Assembly (NCBI GenBank): GCA_023425025.1
Contig: JAFADG010000020.1
Span: 86,301 to 150,300, forward strand
From: Bacillota bacterium
Lineage (GTDB): Bacteria > Bacillota > Clostridia > Christensenellales > Aristaeellaceae
Direction of reading: 5' to 3'
DNA: 64,000 bases
In this document: piece by piece, positions 1 through 7,892 of the stretch
Layout of the letters: each line of letters opens with the position of its first letter
Numbering within the stretch: position 1 is the first letter of the stretch
The notes under the pieces: model-generated
Told to the model about the DNA's origin: nothing
What the model saw: only the letters and a program-made list of their open reading frames with translations
Databases searched by the model: none
Made by a program: the position numbers and the translations under genes

Positions 1-2
1 TA

Positions 3-773
3 GACCGCAACCTGTTGAACGAAACCCTGCGCAACGGTATGTCCAGGCCCTGGCAGGCCTCCGTCAGCGAAGGTTTGCCGGGATACGACGCCGAATGGTC
101 CACCAAATGGACGGAATATGACGTTGACAAGGCCAACGCCCTGATGGATGAAATCACCGAGCCCTGGGACAAGGCCGAAGGCACCTACCGCAAGATGAAG
201 GGCACCGACAAGGAAGCGGAGATCATCCTCTCCATCAACGATCCTTCCAAGTACGGCGATTTCATCTCCCTTTTGAAGACCGCCTACAAGGCCATCGGCG
301 TGAAGCTCAGCGACAAGGTGGACGCGGACTCCCGCACCACCATGCTGTCCAACGACATTGAAGCTTCCATCGAAGTGACCAGCGTGTCCACCCCCGCCCT
401 GCGCCCCGACTCCATCGTGCCCATGCGCAACGTGGCCTTCTGGCACTCCGCGTTTGGCAAATGGTATGAAGACGGCAAGAGCGAAGCCAATGGCGGCATT
501 GCCCCCACCGGCGACGTATTGAAGCTGATCGAAGCCTATGACAGGATGAAGGCCGCCACCGGCCCCGACCGCGACCAGGTTGTTGCGGAATGCGTGCAGG
601 AGATATATAATCTGCACAAGGAAAACATCTGGCTCATCGGCTATCTGGCGCCCCTGCCTTCCCGCAATCTTGTCAGCAACAAGCTGCACAACCTGCCCGC
701 GGGCCTGATGACGGTGGATGAGTTCCGGTTCCTGAACCTCAGCCGTCCGGAGCAATGGTGGATCGAAAAGTAA
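3..773 (+). CDS. ABC transporter substrate-binding protein, family 5 (oligopeptide/nickel type), C-terminal part
   Basis: The reading frame is already open at base 3, so the start lies outside the window and only about 256 C-terminal residues are visible. The sequence has the character of the C-terminal lobe of a DppA/OppA-type extracytoplasmic binding protein: a K-A-N-A-L-M-D-E segment near the start, then I-L-S-I-N-D-P, and late W-L-I-G-Y and E-Q-W-W patterns typical of family 5 proteins. It would capture a peptide or similar solute and deliver it to the permease pair encoded just downstream (1017-3184), which fits the usual operon order of binding protein, two permeases, two ATPases. The 243 bases separating it from the first permease hold a repeat element and a 14-bp stem-loop. 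The substrate cannot be deduced. Confidence 0.85.
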   Translation, partial: DRNLLNETLRNGMSRPWQASVSEGLPGYDAEWSTKWTEYDVDKANALMDEITEPWDKAEGTYRKMKGTDKEAEIILSINDPSKYGDFISLLKTAYKAIGVKLSDKVDADSRTTMLSNDIEASIEVTSVSTPALRPDSIVPMRNVAFWHSAFGKWYEDGKSEANGGIAPTGDVLKLIEAYDRMKAATGPDRDQVVAECVQEIYNLHKENIWLIGYLAPLPSRNLVSNKLHNLPAGLMTVDEFRFLNLSRPEQWWIEK

Positions 774-788
774 GCGCTGCATCCTGAG

Positions 789-945
789 TGGGTTGTCGTG
801 CCAAGGTTGCAATTTGCATCATGCTATTCAAGATGGGCTTCGCGTCTGCGGACGCGACCAAAGGGCTTTCCGGTCGCTCTTTGGAAACCTTCGGACGCCG
901 TCTCGTTGAATATTCATGCAGCTATGCCTTGGCGCGACAGCCTCC
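789..945. repeat. MITE-like repeat, family A copy 1, with terminal inverted repeats
   Basis: The ends are imperfect inverted repeats: left arm GGGTTGTCGTGCCAAGG (790-806), right arm CCTTGGCGCGACAGCCTC (927-944). Inside are two hairpins, TCGCGTC/GACGCGA (840-857) and CCAAAGGGC/GCTCTTTGG (858-884). The core recurs at 11656-11723 and at both flanks of 53418-53740. It carries no gene and lies between a binding-protein gene and its permease gene. Confidence 0.75.
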
Positions 946-952
946 GAAAAAC

Positions 953-985
953 CACGAACCATGCGGCCACCCCGCATGGTTCGTG
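953..985 (+). other. 14-bp intercistronic stem-loop
   Basis: Arms CACGAACCATGCGG (953-966) and its exact complement (972-985) enclose a 5-base loop. There is no T-tract, so it reads as an RNA-stabilising or attenuating stem rather than a terminator. It lies between the substrate-binding protein gene and the ribosome site of the first permease gene. Confidence 0.7.
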
Positions 986-1016
986 CGTTGCAGGCAAGTT
1001 GGAGAGGGGCAAAGGT

Positions 1017-2009
1017 ATGGGTAAAGGGAAATATGTCATAAAACGCCTGGGCCTGGCGGCGATCACGCTTTTATTGATCACCTTCGTGGTGTTTTTTGTG
1101 ATACAGCTGCCGCCGGGGGATTATGTGGATACCCTGGTCGCCAAAATGATCTCCGAGGGCGAGCGCGTCACACCGCAGGAAATCAACAGCCTCAAGGAGA
1201 TGTACGGCGTCAACCGGCCGTTCCTGATTCAGTATGCCTCCTGGCTGGGCGGCGTGCTGACGGGCCGTTGGGGCACTTCCTTTTATTACAATCAGGATAT
1301 CCTGGTCAAGATCGGCGAAACCATCGGCATCACGCTGACCTTGTCCATTTGCACCATGCTCTTTACCTACTTCATTTCCATACCCATTGCCATCTATTCC
1401 GCAAAGCACCAATATAAAATCGGCGATTACCTGTTCACCTTTATCGGGTTTATCGGTATGGCCGTCCCGAATTTTCTGTTCGCCATCCTTTTGATGTACG
1501 GCTCCTTCAAGCTCTTGGGCGACCCGCTGATGGGCCTGCCAAATCACGGCATTACATCGTTTGCCACGTTTTGGGAATGGGCCAAGCGCATGCTGATCCC
1601 CATACTCGTCATCGGCACCAGCGGTACCTGCGGGCTGATCCGCACCGTCCGCGCCCAGATGCTCGATGAGCAGAGCCAGCCCTACGTTCTGGCCCTGCGG
1701 GCCAAGGGCGTCAGCGAAAAAGCCATTACCTTCAAGTATCAGATGCGGGCGGTATTGAACCCCATCGTCAGTGGTCTGGGCGGCATGATTTCCGGCATCT
1801 TCAACGGCAGCACCATTACCGCCATCGTGCTGATGCTGCCCACACTGGGGCCGGTGCTGTTAAAGGCGCTGCAGACCCAGGATATTTATCTTTCCGGCGG
1901 CATTCTTCTGATATCGGCGATCCTGGTGGTCGTCGGCAACCTGATTTCCGATCTGCTGCTGGCGGTGCTGGACCCGCGCATCAAACTGTTGGAGGAGAAG
2001 TCTCAATGA
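1017..2009 (+). CDS. ABC transporter permease, DppB/OppB family
   Basis: A 330-residue inner-membrane permease with a short cytoplasmic N-terminus, a first membrane span (about residues 10-30) ending in the family motif F-x-x-x-x-x-P-P-G-D, an extracytoplasmic segment with N-R-P-F-L-x-Q-Y, and five further spans. The EAA loop that docks the ATPases is around R-A-K-G-V-S-E-K-A. I chose ATG 1017 because GGAGAGGGGC sits just upstream and the protein then begins as DppB-type proteins do; an open frame further upstream runs through the repeat element and is not protein-like. The stop overlaps the start of the next permease gene by 4 bases, indicating translational coupling. It would form the translocation pore with the protein encoded at 2006-3184. 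Confidence 0.92.
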   Translation: MGKGKYVIKRLGLAAITLLLITFVVFFVIQLPPGDYVDTLVAKMISEGERVTPQEINSLKEMYGVNRPFLIQYASWLGGVLTGRWGTSFYYNQDILVKIGETIGITLTLSICTMLFTYFISIPIAIYSAKHQYKIGDYLFTFIGFIGMAVPNFLFAILLMYGSFKLLGDPLMGLPNHGITSFATFWEWAKRMLIPILVIGTSGTCGLIRTVRAQMLDEQSQPYVLALRAKGVSEKAITFKYQMRAVLNPIVSGLGGMISGIFNGSTITAIVLMLPTLGPVLLKALQTQDIYLSGGILLISAILVVVGNLISDLLLAVLDPRIKLLEEKSQ

Positions 2010-3184
2010 GCCTGCATGAAGCGTCCGCTCCCGGCGCCCTCTCCCCCAAGGAACAGCGGGCCCTGGAAAAGAAAAGAAGAAAACAGGAAAAGTATTATCT
2101 TTCTTCCCAATGGAAATTGATGGGCCGCAAGCTCATTCGCCATAAGCTGGCCGTGATCAGCTTCGTCATACTTGGCGTGCTGTATTTTGGCGCGATCTTC
2201 GCTCCTTTTCTTTCGCCCAAAGGGCTGGAGGATTATTCCGGCGCCTACTCCGACGCGCCGCCGACAAAAATACACTTCTACCACAACGGGGCATTTATCG
2301 GGCCGTTTGTCTACCGGTATACCATCACGCGGGACCTGTATGAGAACAAGTTTTTCGCGGAGGACACCTCCCAGCCCTATCCCATCAGGTTTTTTGTCAA
2401 AGGCGCGCCCTATAAGCTGCTGGGCATCATCCCGGGAGATATCCACCTGTTCAGCGTGGACAATACCAACCTGCCCAAGGGAAAGGACCCCACTCAGGCG
2501 CTTTTGTTCGGCGCCGACAAGCTGGGCCGTGACCTGTTCTCCCGCGTGCTGCTGGGCAGCCAGATATCGCTGACCGTGCCGCTCTTGGGAACGTTGATTT
2601 CTTTCATACTGGCCGTGATCATCGGCAGCATTTCCGGCTACTACGGCGGCATTGCGGATATCATCATCCAGCGTATTATCGAGGTACTTTCCTCCTTCCC
2701 CACGCTGCCGCTATGGATGGCCCTTTCCGCGGCCATCCCCGCCGGCATCCCGGTGGAACAGGTATTTTTGCTGATCACCATCATCATGAGTTTGCTCAGC
2801 TGGCCGGGGCTGGCACGCACGGTGCGCTCCAAGTTCCTGTCGCTGAAAAAGGAGAACTTCGTGCTGGCGGCCAGGCTGTCCGGCGTGTCCGACGCGGCGA
2901 TCATCCGCCGGCACCTGGTACCCGGCTTCATGAGCTACCTGATCGTCAATTTGACTTTGGGCGTGCCGCAAATGATTCTGGGCGAAACCTCCATGAGCTT
3001 TCTGGGCCTTGGCATGCGCGCCCCGGCCACCAGCTGGGGCGTGCTTTTGCAGGAGTGCCAGTCCATCGGCAACATCGCCAACTGCCCCTGGAAGCTGATC
3101 CCGCTTTTGTTTGTGGGCCTGGCGGTGCTGGCGTTCAACTTCCTGGGGGACGGCCTGCGCGACGCGGCCGATCCGTACAAGTAA
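2006..3184 (+). CDS. ABC transporter permease, DppC/OppC family
   Basis: A 392-residue second permease subunit. It begins with a basic cytoplasmic tail (about residues 15-40), then a membrane span, a long extracytoplasmic insertion (about 75-165), and a BPD-type membrane domain in the second half. The segment L-F-G-A-D-K-L-G-R-D is the DppC-family signature G-T-D-x-x-G-R-D. The EAA loop includes A-A-R-L-S-G-V-S-D-A-A-I-I-R-R-H. At 392 residues it is longer than E. coli DppC (about 300) because of the insertion before the signature; this long form is common in clostridial members. It overlaps the previous gene by 4 bases and is followed within 10 bases by the first ATPase gene. Confidence 0.92.
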   Translation: MSLHEASAPGALSPKEQRALEKKRRKQEKYYLSSQWKLMGRKLIRHKLAVISFVILGVLYFGAIFAPFLSPKGLEDYSGAYSDAPPTKIHFYHNGAFIGPFVYRYTITRDLYENKFFAEDTSQPYPIRFFVKGAPYKLLGIIPGDIHLFSVDNTNLPKGKDPTQALLFGADKLGRDLFSRVLLGSQISLTVPLLGTLISFILAVIIGSISGYYGGIADIIIQRIIEVLSSFPTLPLWMALSAAIPAGIPVEQVFLLITIIMSLLSWPGLARTVRSKFLSLKKENFVLAARLSGVSDAAIIRRHLVPGFMSYLIVNLTLGVPQMILGETSMSFLGLGMRAPATSWGVLLQECQSIGNIANCPWKLIPLLFVGLAVLAFNFLGDGLRDAADPYK

Positions 3185-3193
3185 GGGGTGAGG

Positions 3194-4225
3194 ATGATGA
3201 AGGAGCAAACACAGGCCGTGCTGTCGGTAAAAGACCTTCACATCAGCATCGGGCTGGATGAAGGATTGCTTGTGCCCGTGCGGGGTGTCGATTTTACCTT
3301 GAACGCCAACGAGACGCTGGGGCTGGTGGGCGAATCGGGCTGCGGAAAGAGCCTGACCTGCAAGGCCGTGCTTGGCATCAACAGCAAAAACTGCAAGACG
3401 TCAGGAAAGATTGATTTTACAGACGATCAGGGAAAAACCGTGGACCTTTTGACGCTAAAGCCCGGCGGGAAAGAAATCCGCGATATCCGCGGCAGCAGCA
3501 TCGCCATGATCTTTCAGGAGCCCATGAGCGCCTTTTCGCCGCTGTATACGGTGGGCGCACAGCTGGCCGAAAGCGCCCGTATCCACCTTCATAAGAGCAA
3601 GGCGGAAGCGAAAAAGCTGGTTCTGGACGCCATGAAAAGGGTGGGCATTGCCAACCCGGAAAAGCGTTTTGACCAGCACCCCCATGAGTTCTCCGGCGGT
3701 ATGCTGCAAAGGGCGCTGATCGCCATGGCGCTTATCTGCAACCCCCGCGTTTTGATTGCTGACGAGCCCACCACCGCGCTGGATGTGACCATTCAGGCGC
3801 AGATACTGGAGCTGCTCAAGCAGCTGCAAAAGGACTTTGGCATGTCCATCCTCTACATCACCCATGACCTGGGCACCGTGGCGCAAATCTGCGACCGGGT
3901 GGCGGTGATGTATCTGGGCCGCATCATTGAAACCGGCCCCACCATGGAAATCTTTAAACACCCCGTTCACCCCTACACCCGCGGGCTGATCGGCTCGGTG
4001 CACAAGATCGGCGGCGGCAGGGAGCGGCTGTTCTCCATCGAGGGCCACGTGCCCCTGGCCATGAACCTGGACGACCGCTGCGGCTTTTACGACCGCTGCA
4101 CTTTGAGGGGCAAGGTGTGCCTGGGCTGCGACCCCAAGCTTGTAAAGGTGGGCGAGGATCACTACGCCGCCTGTTACCTGCCATGGGAGCGGCCGGAAGA
4201 AAAGGAGGGGGAGGGCAATGCCTGA
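3194..4225 (+). CDS. ABC transporter ATPase, DppD/OppD family
   Basis: A cytoplasmic ATPase of about 343 residues that powers the peptide-type transporter. Walker A G-E-S-G-C-G-K-S is near residues 46-53, the Q-loop is F-Q-E-P-M-S-A-F, the ABC signature is F-S-G-G-M-L-Q-R, and Walker B is V-L-I-A-D-E-P-T. The C-terminal oligopeptide-transporter extension carries the cysteines expected for DppD-type subunits (C-G-F-Y-D-R-C, then V-C-L-G-C). The start is ambiguous between GTG 3188, ATG 3194 and ATG 3197; AAGGGG at 3183-3188 favours 3194 or 3197. The gene overlaps the second ATPase gene by 8 bases, as in the paired DppD/DppF arrangement. Confidence 0.92.
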   Translation: MMKEQTQAVLSVKDLHISIGLDEGLLVPVRGVDFTLNANETLGLVGESGCGKSLTCKAVLGINSKNCKTSGKIDFTDDQGKTVDLLTLKPGGKEIRDIRGSSIAMIFQEPMSAFSPLYTVGAQLAESARIHLHKSKAEAKKLVLDAMKRVGIANPEKRFDQHPHEFSGGMLQRALIAMALICNPRVLIADEPTTALDVTIQAQILELLKQLQKDFGMSILYITHDLGTVAQICDRVAVMYLGRIIETGPTMEIFKHPVHPYTRGLIGSVHKIGGGRERLFSIEGHVPLAMNLDDRCGFYDRCTLRGKVCLGCDPKLVKVGEDHYAACYLPWERPEEKEGEGNA

Positions 4226-5216
4226 AACGATTTTGAAGGTGGAAGGCCTGAGCATGGTGTTCTCCTCCGGCAAAACCCATGTCCGGGCGGTGAACAATGT
4301 CAGCTTCACTGTGAACGCCGGAGAGACGGTGGGCATTGTGGGCGAATCGGGCTGCGGCAAAACCACCCTGGGCCGCTGCATCGTAAGGGCGTATGACGCC
4401 ACGGCGGGCAAGATCCTCTACCGGGCCGCGGACGGCGTGGAATACGATTTGCAGAAGATATCAAAAAAGCAGCTGCAGGGCCTGCGCAAGGAAGTGCAGA
4501 TGATTTTTCAAGACCCCTATTCCTCCCTGGATCCCCGCATGACGGTGTACGACATCATCTCCGAGCCTTTGCGCGCCAATTTTCCCAAGATGCCGAAAAA
4601 GGAAATGGAAGAGCGGGTCAAGGCCATGGCCCAGAAGGTGGGTCTCAATCCCAGCTATTTGAAGCGCTACCCCCATGCCTTTTCCGGCGGGCAGCGGCAG
4701 CGCATCGGCATCGCCCGGGCGCTGGTGCTCTATCCCAGGCTGATCATATGCGACGAGGCCGTTTCCGCGCTGGATGTTTCGGTGCAGGCCCAGGTGATCA
4801 ACCTTTTGAAAGACCTGCAAACCGAAATGAACCTCACCTACATCTTTATCAGCCATGACCTGTCGGTGGTGGAGCACATTTCCGACAAGGTGGGCGTGAT
4901 GTACCTGGGCAAGATTGTGGAATTCGCGCCTGGGGCCGGCCTGTTTGCAAAGCCGCTGCATCCTTATACCGAAGCGCTTTTATCCGCCGTGCCGGTGGCA
5001 GACCCAAGCGTCGCCATGCAGCGCATCCCCCTGGAGGGCGAGATTCCCAACCCGGCCAACGCGCCTTCAGGCTGCTACTTCCATACCAGGTGCCGGTATT
5101 GCACCGCGCTGTGCAAAGAGAAGGAAACGGAGTTTGTGCAAGCGGAAGAGCAGCGTTATGTGGCCTGTCACTTAAGCGGCGAACTGACGCTCAAGGGCAT
5201 TCCCGCCTCGCAATGA
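4218..5216 (+). CDS. ABC transporter ATPase, DppF/OppF family
   Basis: A 332-residue second ATPase of the same transporter. Walker A G-E-S-G-C-G-K-T is near residues 43-50, the Q-loop is F-Q-D-P-Y-S-S-L-D-P-R (the classic OppF form), the signature is F-S-G-G-Q-R-Q-R, and Walker B is L-I-I-C-D-E-A. The C-terminus has the oligopeptide extension with G-C-Y-F-H-T-R-C. A ribosome site (GGAGGGGGAGG) lies inside the end of the preceding gene and the two overlap by 8 bases. This is the last gene of the transporter; no terminator is evident in the 70 bases before the next gene, so read-through into the phosphatase and regulator is possible. Confidence 0.93.
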   Translation: MPETILKVEGLSMVFSSGKTHVRAVNNVSFTVNAGETVGIVGESGCGKTTLGRCIVRAYDATAGKILYRAADGVEYDLQKISKKQLQGLRKEVQMIFQDPYSSLDPRMTVYDIISEPLRANFPKMPKKEMEERVKAMAQKVGLNPSYLKRYPHAFSGGQRQRIGIARALVLYPRLIICDEAVSALDVSVQAQVINLLKDLQTEMNLTYIFISHDLSVVEHISDKVGVMYLGKIVEFAPGAGLFAKPLHPYTEALLSAVPVADPSVAMQRIPLEGEIPNPANAPSGCYFHTRCRYCTALCKEKETEFVQAEEQRYVACHLSGELTLKGIPASQ

Positions 5217-5286
5217 TCCGGGCTAAACAGCTCCTCGGGGATAGCATTACAGCCGCAGGGTGACAGGACGCGGCGGATAGGATACA

Positions 5287-5865
5287 ATGAGAATGGACAG
5301 AGAACTGATCATATTTATCGACTGCGGCGACACGATTGTGGACGAGTCTACCCAGGTGTTTGCGCAAGGGGAAATTGTCCTGCGGGCCGACTGCATTCCG
5401 GGATCGGACAAAATGCTCAGGCAATTGCACCGGGAGGGTTACCGCATTGCGCTGGTGGCCGACGGGCGGACGGAATCCTTCCGGAACATTTTTCGCGAGC
5501 TGAAGCTTGGCCACATCTTTGAAGCCTGGGTTATTTCCGAAGAGGTGGGCGTTTGCAAGCCGGACGCGCGCATGTTTTTGACGGCTCTTGATAAGATGCA
5601 TTTGACTCAGGAGGATTTAGGCCGCATTGTCATGATCGGCAACAATCTCAAAAGGGATGTGCTGGGCGCCAATAGGATGGGGATGACATCCATTCTCCTG
5701 AGCTTCAGCCCCAGGTATGTGATGCAGCCGGAAACGGCGGAAGAGATACCCGACTACGTGGTGGCCATGCCCGATCAGCTGCCGGATTTGATTCATCAGC
5801 TGGAATTGCAGGTCAAAAACCGGCGGATACTGGCACAAAGCCAGGGCAGCGGCGTGGCCCTTTGA
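5287..5865 (+). CDS. HAD-superfamily hydrolase (phosphatase-like)
   Basis: A 192-residue haloacid dehalogenase-fold protein. Motif I is F-I-D-C-G-D-T near residues 10-16; the second acidic residue of the usual DxDxT is shifted, as in YihX-type (DxGN/DxGD) members. A lysine-bearing motif lies around C-K-P-D-A-R-M-F, and the metal-binding motif is I-G-N-N-L-K-R-D-V-L-G-A. It likely dephosphorylates a small phosphorylated metabolite; the substrate is unknown. Starts at 5287 and at 5293 are both possible. It sits between the peptide-type transporter and an AraC regulator on the same strand, 24 bases from the latter, so the three may be co-transcribed. Confidence 0.8.
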   Translation: MRMDRELIIFIDCGDTIVDESTQVFAQGEIVLRADCIPGSDKMLRQLHREGYRIALVADGRTESFRNIFRELKLGHIFEAWVISEEVGVCKPDARMFLTALDKMHLTQEDLGRIVMIGNNLKRDVLGANRMGMTSILLSFSPRYVMQPETAEEIPDYVVAMPDQLPDLIHQLELQVKNRRILAQSQGSGVAL

Positions 5866-5888
5866 TATTGGGGGAAGGAGTCATCGCT

Positions 5889-6875
5889 TTGGATGAAACG
5901 CCCATCAAAAACGGAACCATACACATCAGCAGCAAGTCGCACCTGAACCTGACCTTCAACCTGTATCAGTGCGGCTGCAATGAGATTCCGCCGGGAGGCC
6001 TCCTGTCCATCAAGGCGACGGATACCTTTACGCTGGTGTACGTAAATGAGGGTTCCAGCTTTTTGGAATGCAACAGCCTGGGGTATAAGCTGACTGCGTC
6101 CCACGGCTTTTTTTCCTTCCCCGATCTGGGGTATGAACTGAAGAACGTGGAAAGCGAGCCGCTTTGCGTGACCTGGCTTTGCTTTTCAGGATATATGGTG
6201 GAGAACTATCTGAACCGCGCCAACATTACCAGAACAAAGCCCCAGTTTTCCGACGCCGAGGGGATGGTGGGGGAAAAGCTGTCGCGGCTGTATGCCGCCG
6301 CCCACAAGCTGCCCAACCGGTATTGCCGCATGGTGTCCACGCTGTATGACATCTTCAGTTATCTTTTGGATGTGAACCCCACCAAGCAGAGCGACAGCTA
6401 TGTGGACAACGCCGACTTTTTCGCTGTCAAGGCCGTCGATTTTATAGAGCATAACTATACCCAGGATATTGCGGTGGAGGACATCGCCAACGCCCTGGGG
6501 ATATCCAAAAAGCATCTGTACAGCATTTTCAACGATACATTGAAGATATCGCCCAAGCAGTACCTAATTTATTACCGTATCGACAAGGCCTGCATGCGCT
6601 TGCAATTAAGCTCCCAGTCGGTGATGGAGATTTCGGAATCGGTGGGGTATACCAACCAGTTCTACTTCGCCAAGGAATTCAAGCGCCTGACGGGGATGAC
6701 ACCCAGCGAATACAGAAAGAACCCCCAACCGCAGGACTTGTTCCACTACCGCACCTTTGTACCTACCTTAAGAGAGAAATACAATGACCGGTCGCTGGAC
6801 CTGCCCTTGGAGGAAAACATATTGTCGGTCTATTCGCCGCCGCTGCCGGTGAACCAGCGGAATCAGAAGACATGA
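5889..6875 (+). CDS. AraC-family transcriptional regulator
   Basis: A regulator of about 328 residues. The N-terminal half (about 20-150) looks like a cupin-type sensory domain (F-T-L-V-Y-V-N-E-G-S-S-F-L-E). The C-terminal ~100 residues form the double helix-turn-helix domain: the first helix pair around I-A-N-A-L-G-I-S-K-K-H-L-Y-S-I-F, the second ending in G-Y-T-N-Q-F-Y-F-A-K-E-F-K-R, then the family signature T-G-M-T-P-S-E-Y-R. I placed the start at TTG 5889 because GGGGAAGGAG lies 8 bases upstream; an earlier in-frame TTG at 5862 has no ribosome site. It probably controls the adjacent transporter, or the inositol operon across the terminator, in response to a small ligand. Confidence 0.88.
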   Translation: MDETPIKNGTIHISSKSHLNLTFNLYQCGCNEIPPGGLLSIKATDTFTLVYVNEGSSFLECNSLGYKLTASHGFFSFPDLGYELKNVESEPLCVTWLCFSGYMVENYLNRANITRTKPQFSDAEGMVGEKLSRLYAAAHKLPNRYCRMVSTLYDIFSYLLDVNPTKQSDSYVDNADFFAVKAVDFIEHNYTQDIAVEDIANALGISKKHLYSIFNDTLKISPKQYLIYYRIDKACMRLQLSSQSVMEISESVGYTNQFYFAKEFKRLTGMTPSEYRKNPQPQDLFHYRTFVPTLREKYNDRSLDLPLEENILSVYSPPLPVNQRNQKT

Positions 6876-6904
6876 TGTTGATTTTGAACCGGGATAAAAG
6901 TAAA

Positions 6905-6949
6905 AACCGCCCCCTGCCGGATGTATGCGAGATCCGGCAGGGGGCGGTT
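6905..6949. terminator. Strong bidirectional terminator between regulator and iol operon
   Basis: An 18-bp perfect stem (905-922 pairs with 932-949; arm AACCGCCCCCTGCCGGAT) with a 9-base loop lies between convergent genes. A-rich sequence on the left and T-rich sequence on the right allow it to end transcription of both. Confidence 0.85.
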
Positions 6950-6970
6950 CATTAAGCAAGGGAGCAGGGT

Positions 6971-7867
6971 TTATAAACCTGTTTTCTCCCGGATATAGCG
7001 GCGGGCCTTGACGGCGTATTCAAAGGGGTTTGCGCGGGCGGGGTCCTGCTCGGCTTCCACAACGACCCATCCCTCGTACCCTTCCTTCTCCAGCACCTCA
7101 AAGATGGGGGCAAAGTCCACATCGCCGTCGCCCGGCACGGTAAACACGCCGGCGCGCACAGCGGTCAAAAAGCTCCAGCCCTCTTTTTCGGCCTGAGCGC
7201 GGACAGCCTGGCGCACATCCTTCAAATGCACGTGGCGGATGCGGTGCACATACTTTTTGAGCACCGGCAGGGGGTCGATGCCCGCGAAGGTCAAATGGCC
7301 GGAATCGAACAGCAAGTAAACAAGGTCCGGGTCGGTCAGAGACATGAGGGTGTCGATTTCCTCGGCGGTCTGTATGCCCGTGCCCATGTGGTGGTGGATG
7401 GTCAGGGTCATGCCCACATCTCTGGCCAAACGGCCCAGCTCGTTGTACCCATCGGCAACAGCCTTCCACTGCTCCCGGGTGTAGACGGGCTTATCCGGCC
7501 CAAAGATATTCAAAGGCTTGCCCTGAATGGAGTTGCCCTGTTCGCTGGCGCCGATGATCTTGGCGCCCAAGGCGTTCAGGCGGTCCCGGTGGGCAATGAA
7601 GGCTTTTCTCGTCACCTCAAAGGGTTCGCTGGTGAACAGGCTGGAAAACCAGGCATTGCAGATTTGCAGCCCCCGCACGTCCAGGCAGTGCTTCAAAACG
7701 GCCGGATCCTGCGGATATTTATTACCGATTTCGCTGCCGGTAAAGCCCGCCAGCGCCATTTCGCTGATGCATTGTTCGAATGTGTTTTCGCCCCCCAGGT
7801 CCGGCAGATCATCGTTGGTCCAGCCGATGGGCGCGATGGCCAGCTTTACTCTTTTTGGGTCCAGCAT
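6971..7867 (-). CDS. iolE: Inosose dehydratase
   Basis: A 298-residue TIM-barrel protein of the xylose-isomerase-like/AP-endonuclease-2 family. It dehydrates scyllo-inosose (2-keto-myo-inositol) to the dione that IolD hydrolyses, the second step of myo-inositol breakdown. Characteristic segments are I-A-P-I-G-W-T-N-D-D-L-P near the N-terminus, G-S-E-I-G-N-K-Y-P, H-H-H-M-G-T-G, D-S-G-H-L and H-V-H-L-K-D-V-R, with metal-ligand acidic and histidine residues in the last three. The length matches B. subtilis IolE. AAAGGGG lies 8 bases from the ATG. This is the last gene of the minus-strand operon, 25 bases after iolD, ending just before the terminator at 6905-6949. Confidence 0.95.
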   Translation of the reverse strand: MLDPKRVKLAIAPIGWTNDDLPDLGGENTFEQCISEMALAGFTGSEIGNKYPQDPAVLKHCLDVRGLQICNAWFSSLFTSEPFEVTRKAFIAHRDRLNALGAKIIGASEQGNSIQGKPLNIFGPDKPVYTREQWKAVADGYNELGRLARDVGMTLTIHHHMGTGIQTAEEIDTLMSLTDPDLVYLLFDSGHLTFAGIDPLPVLKKYVHRIRHVHLKDVRQAVRAQAEKEGWSFLTAVRAGVFTVPGDGDVDFAPIFEVLEKEGYEGWVVVEAEQDPARANPFEYAVKARRYIREKTGL

Positions 7868-7892
7868 AGGTGTTACCCCTTTCGTTTATGCC

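Noticed and set aside
798..1016. Upstream extension of the first permease gene
   Set aside because: It would translate the repeat element and hairpin; ATG 1017 has a good ribosome site and gives a standard DppB-type N-terminus.
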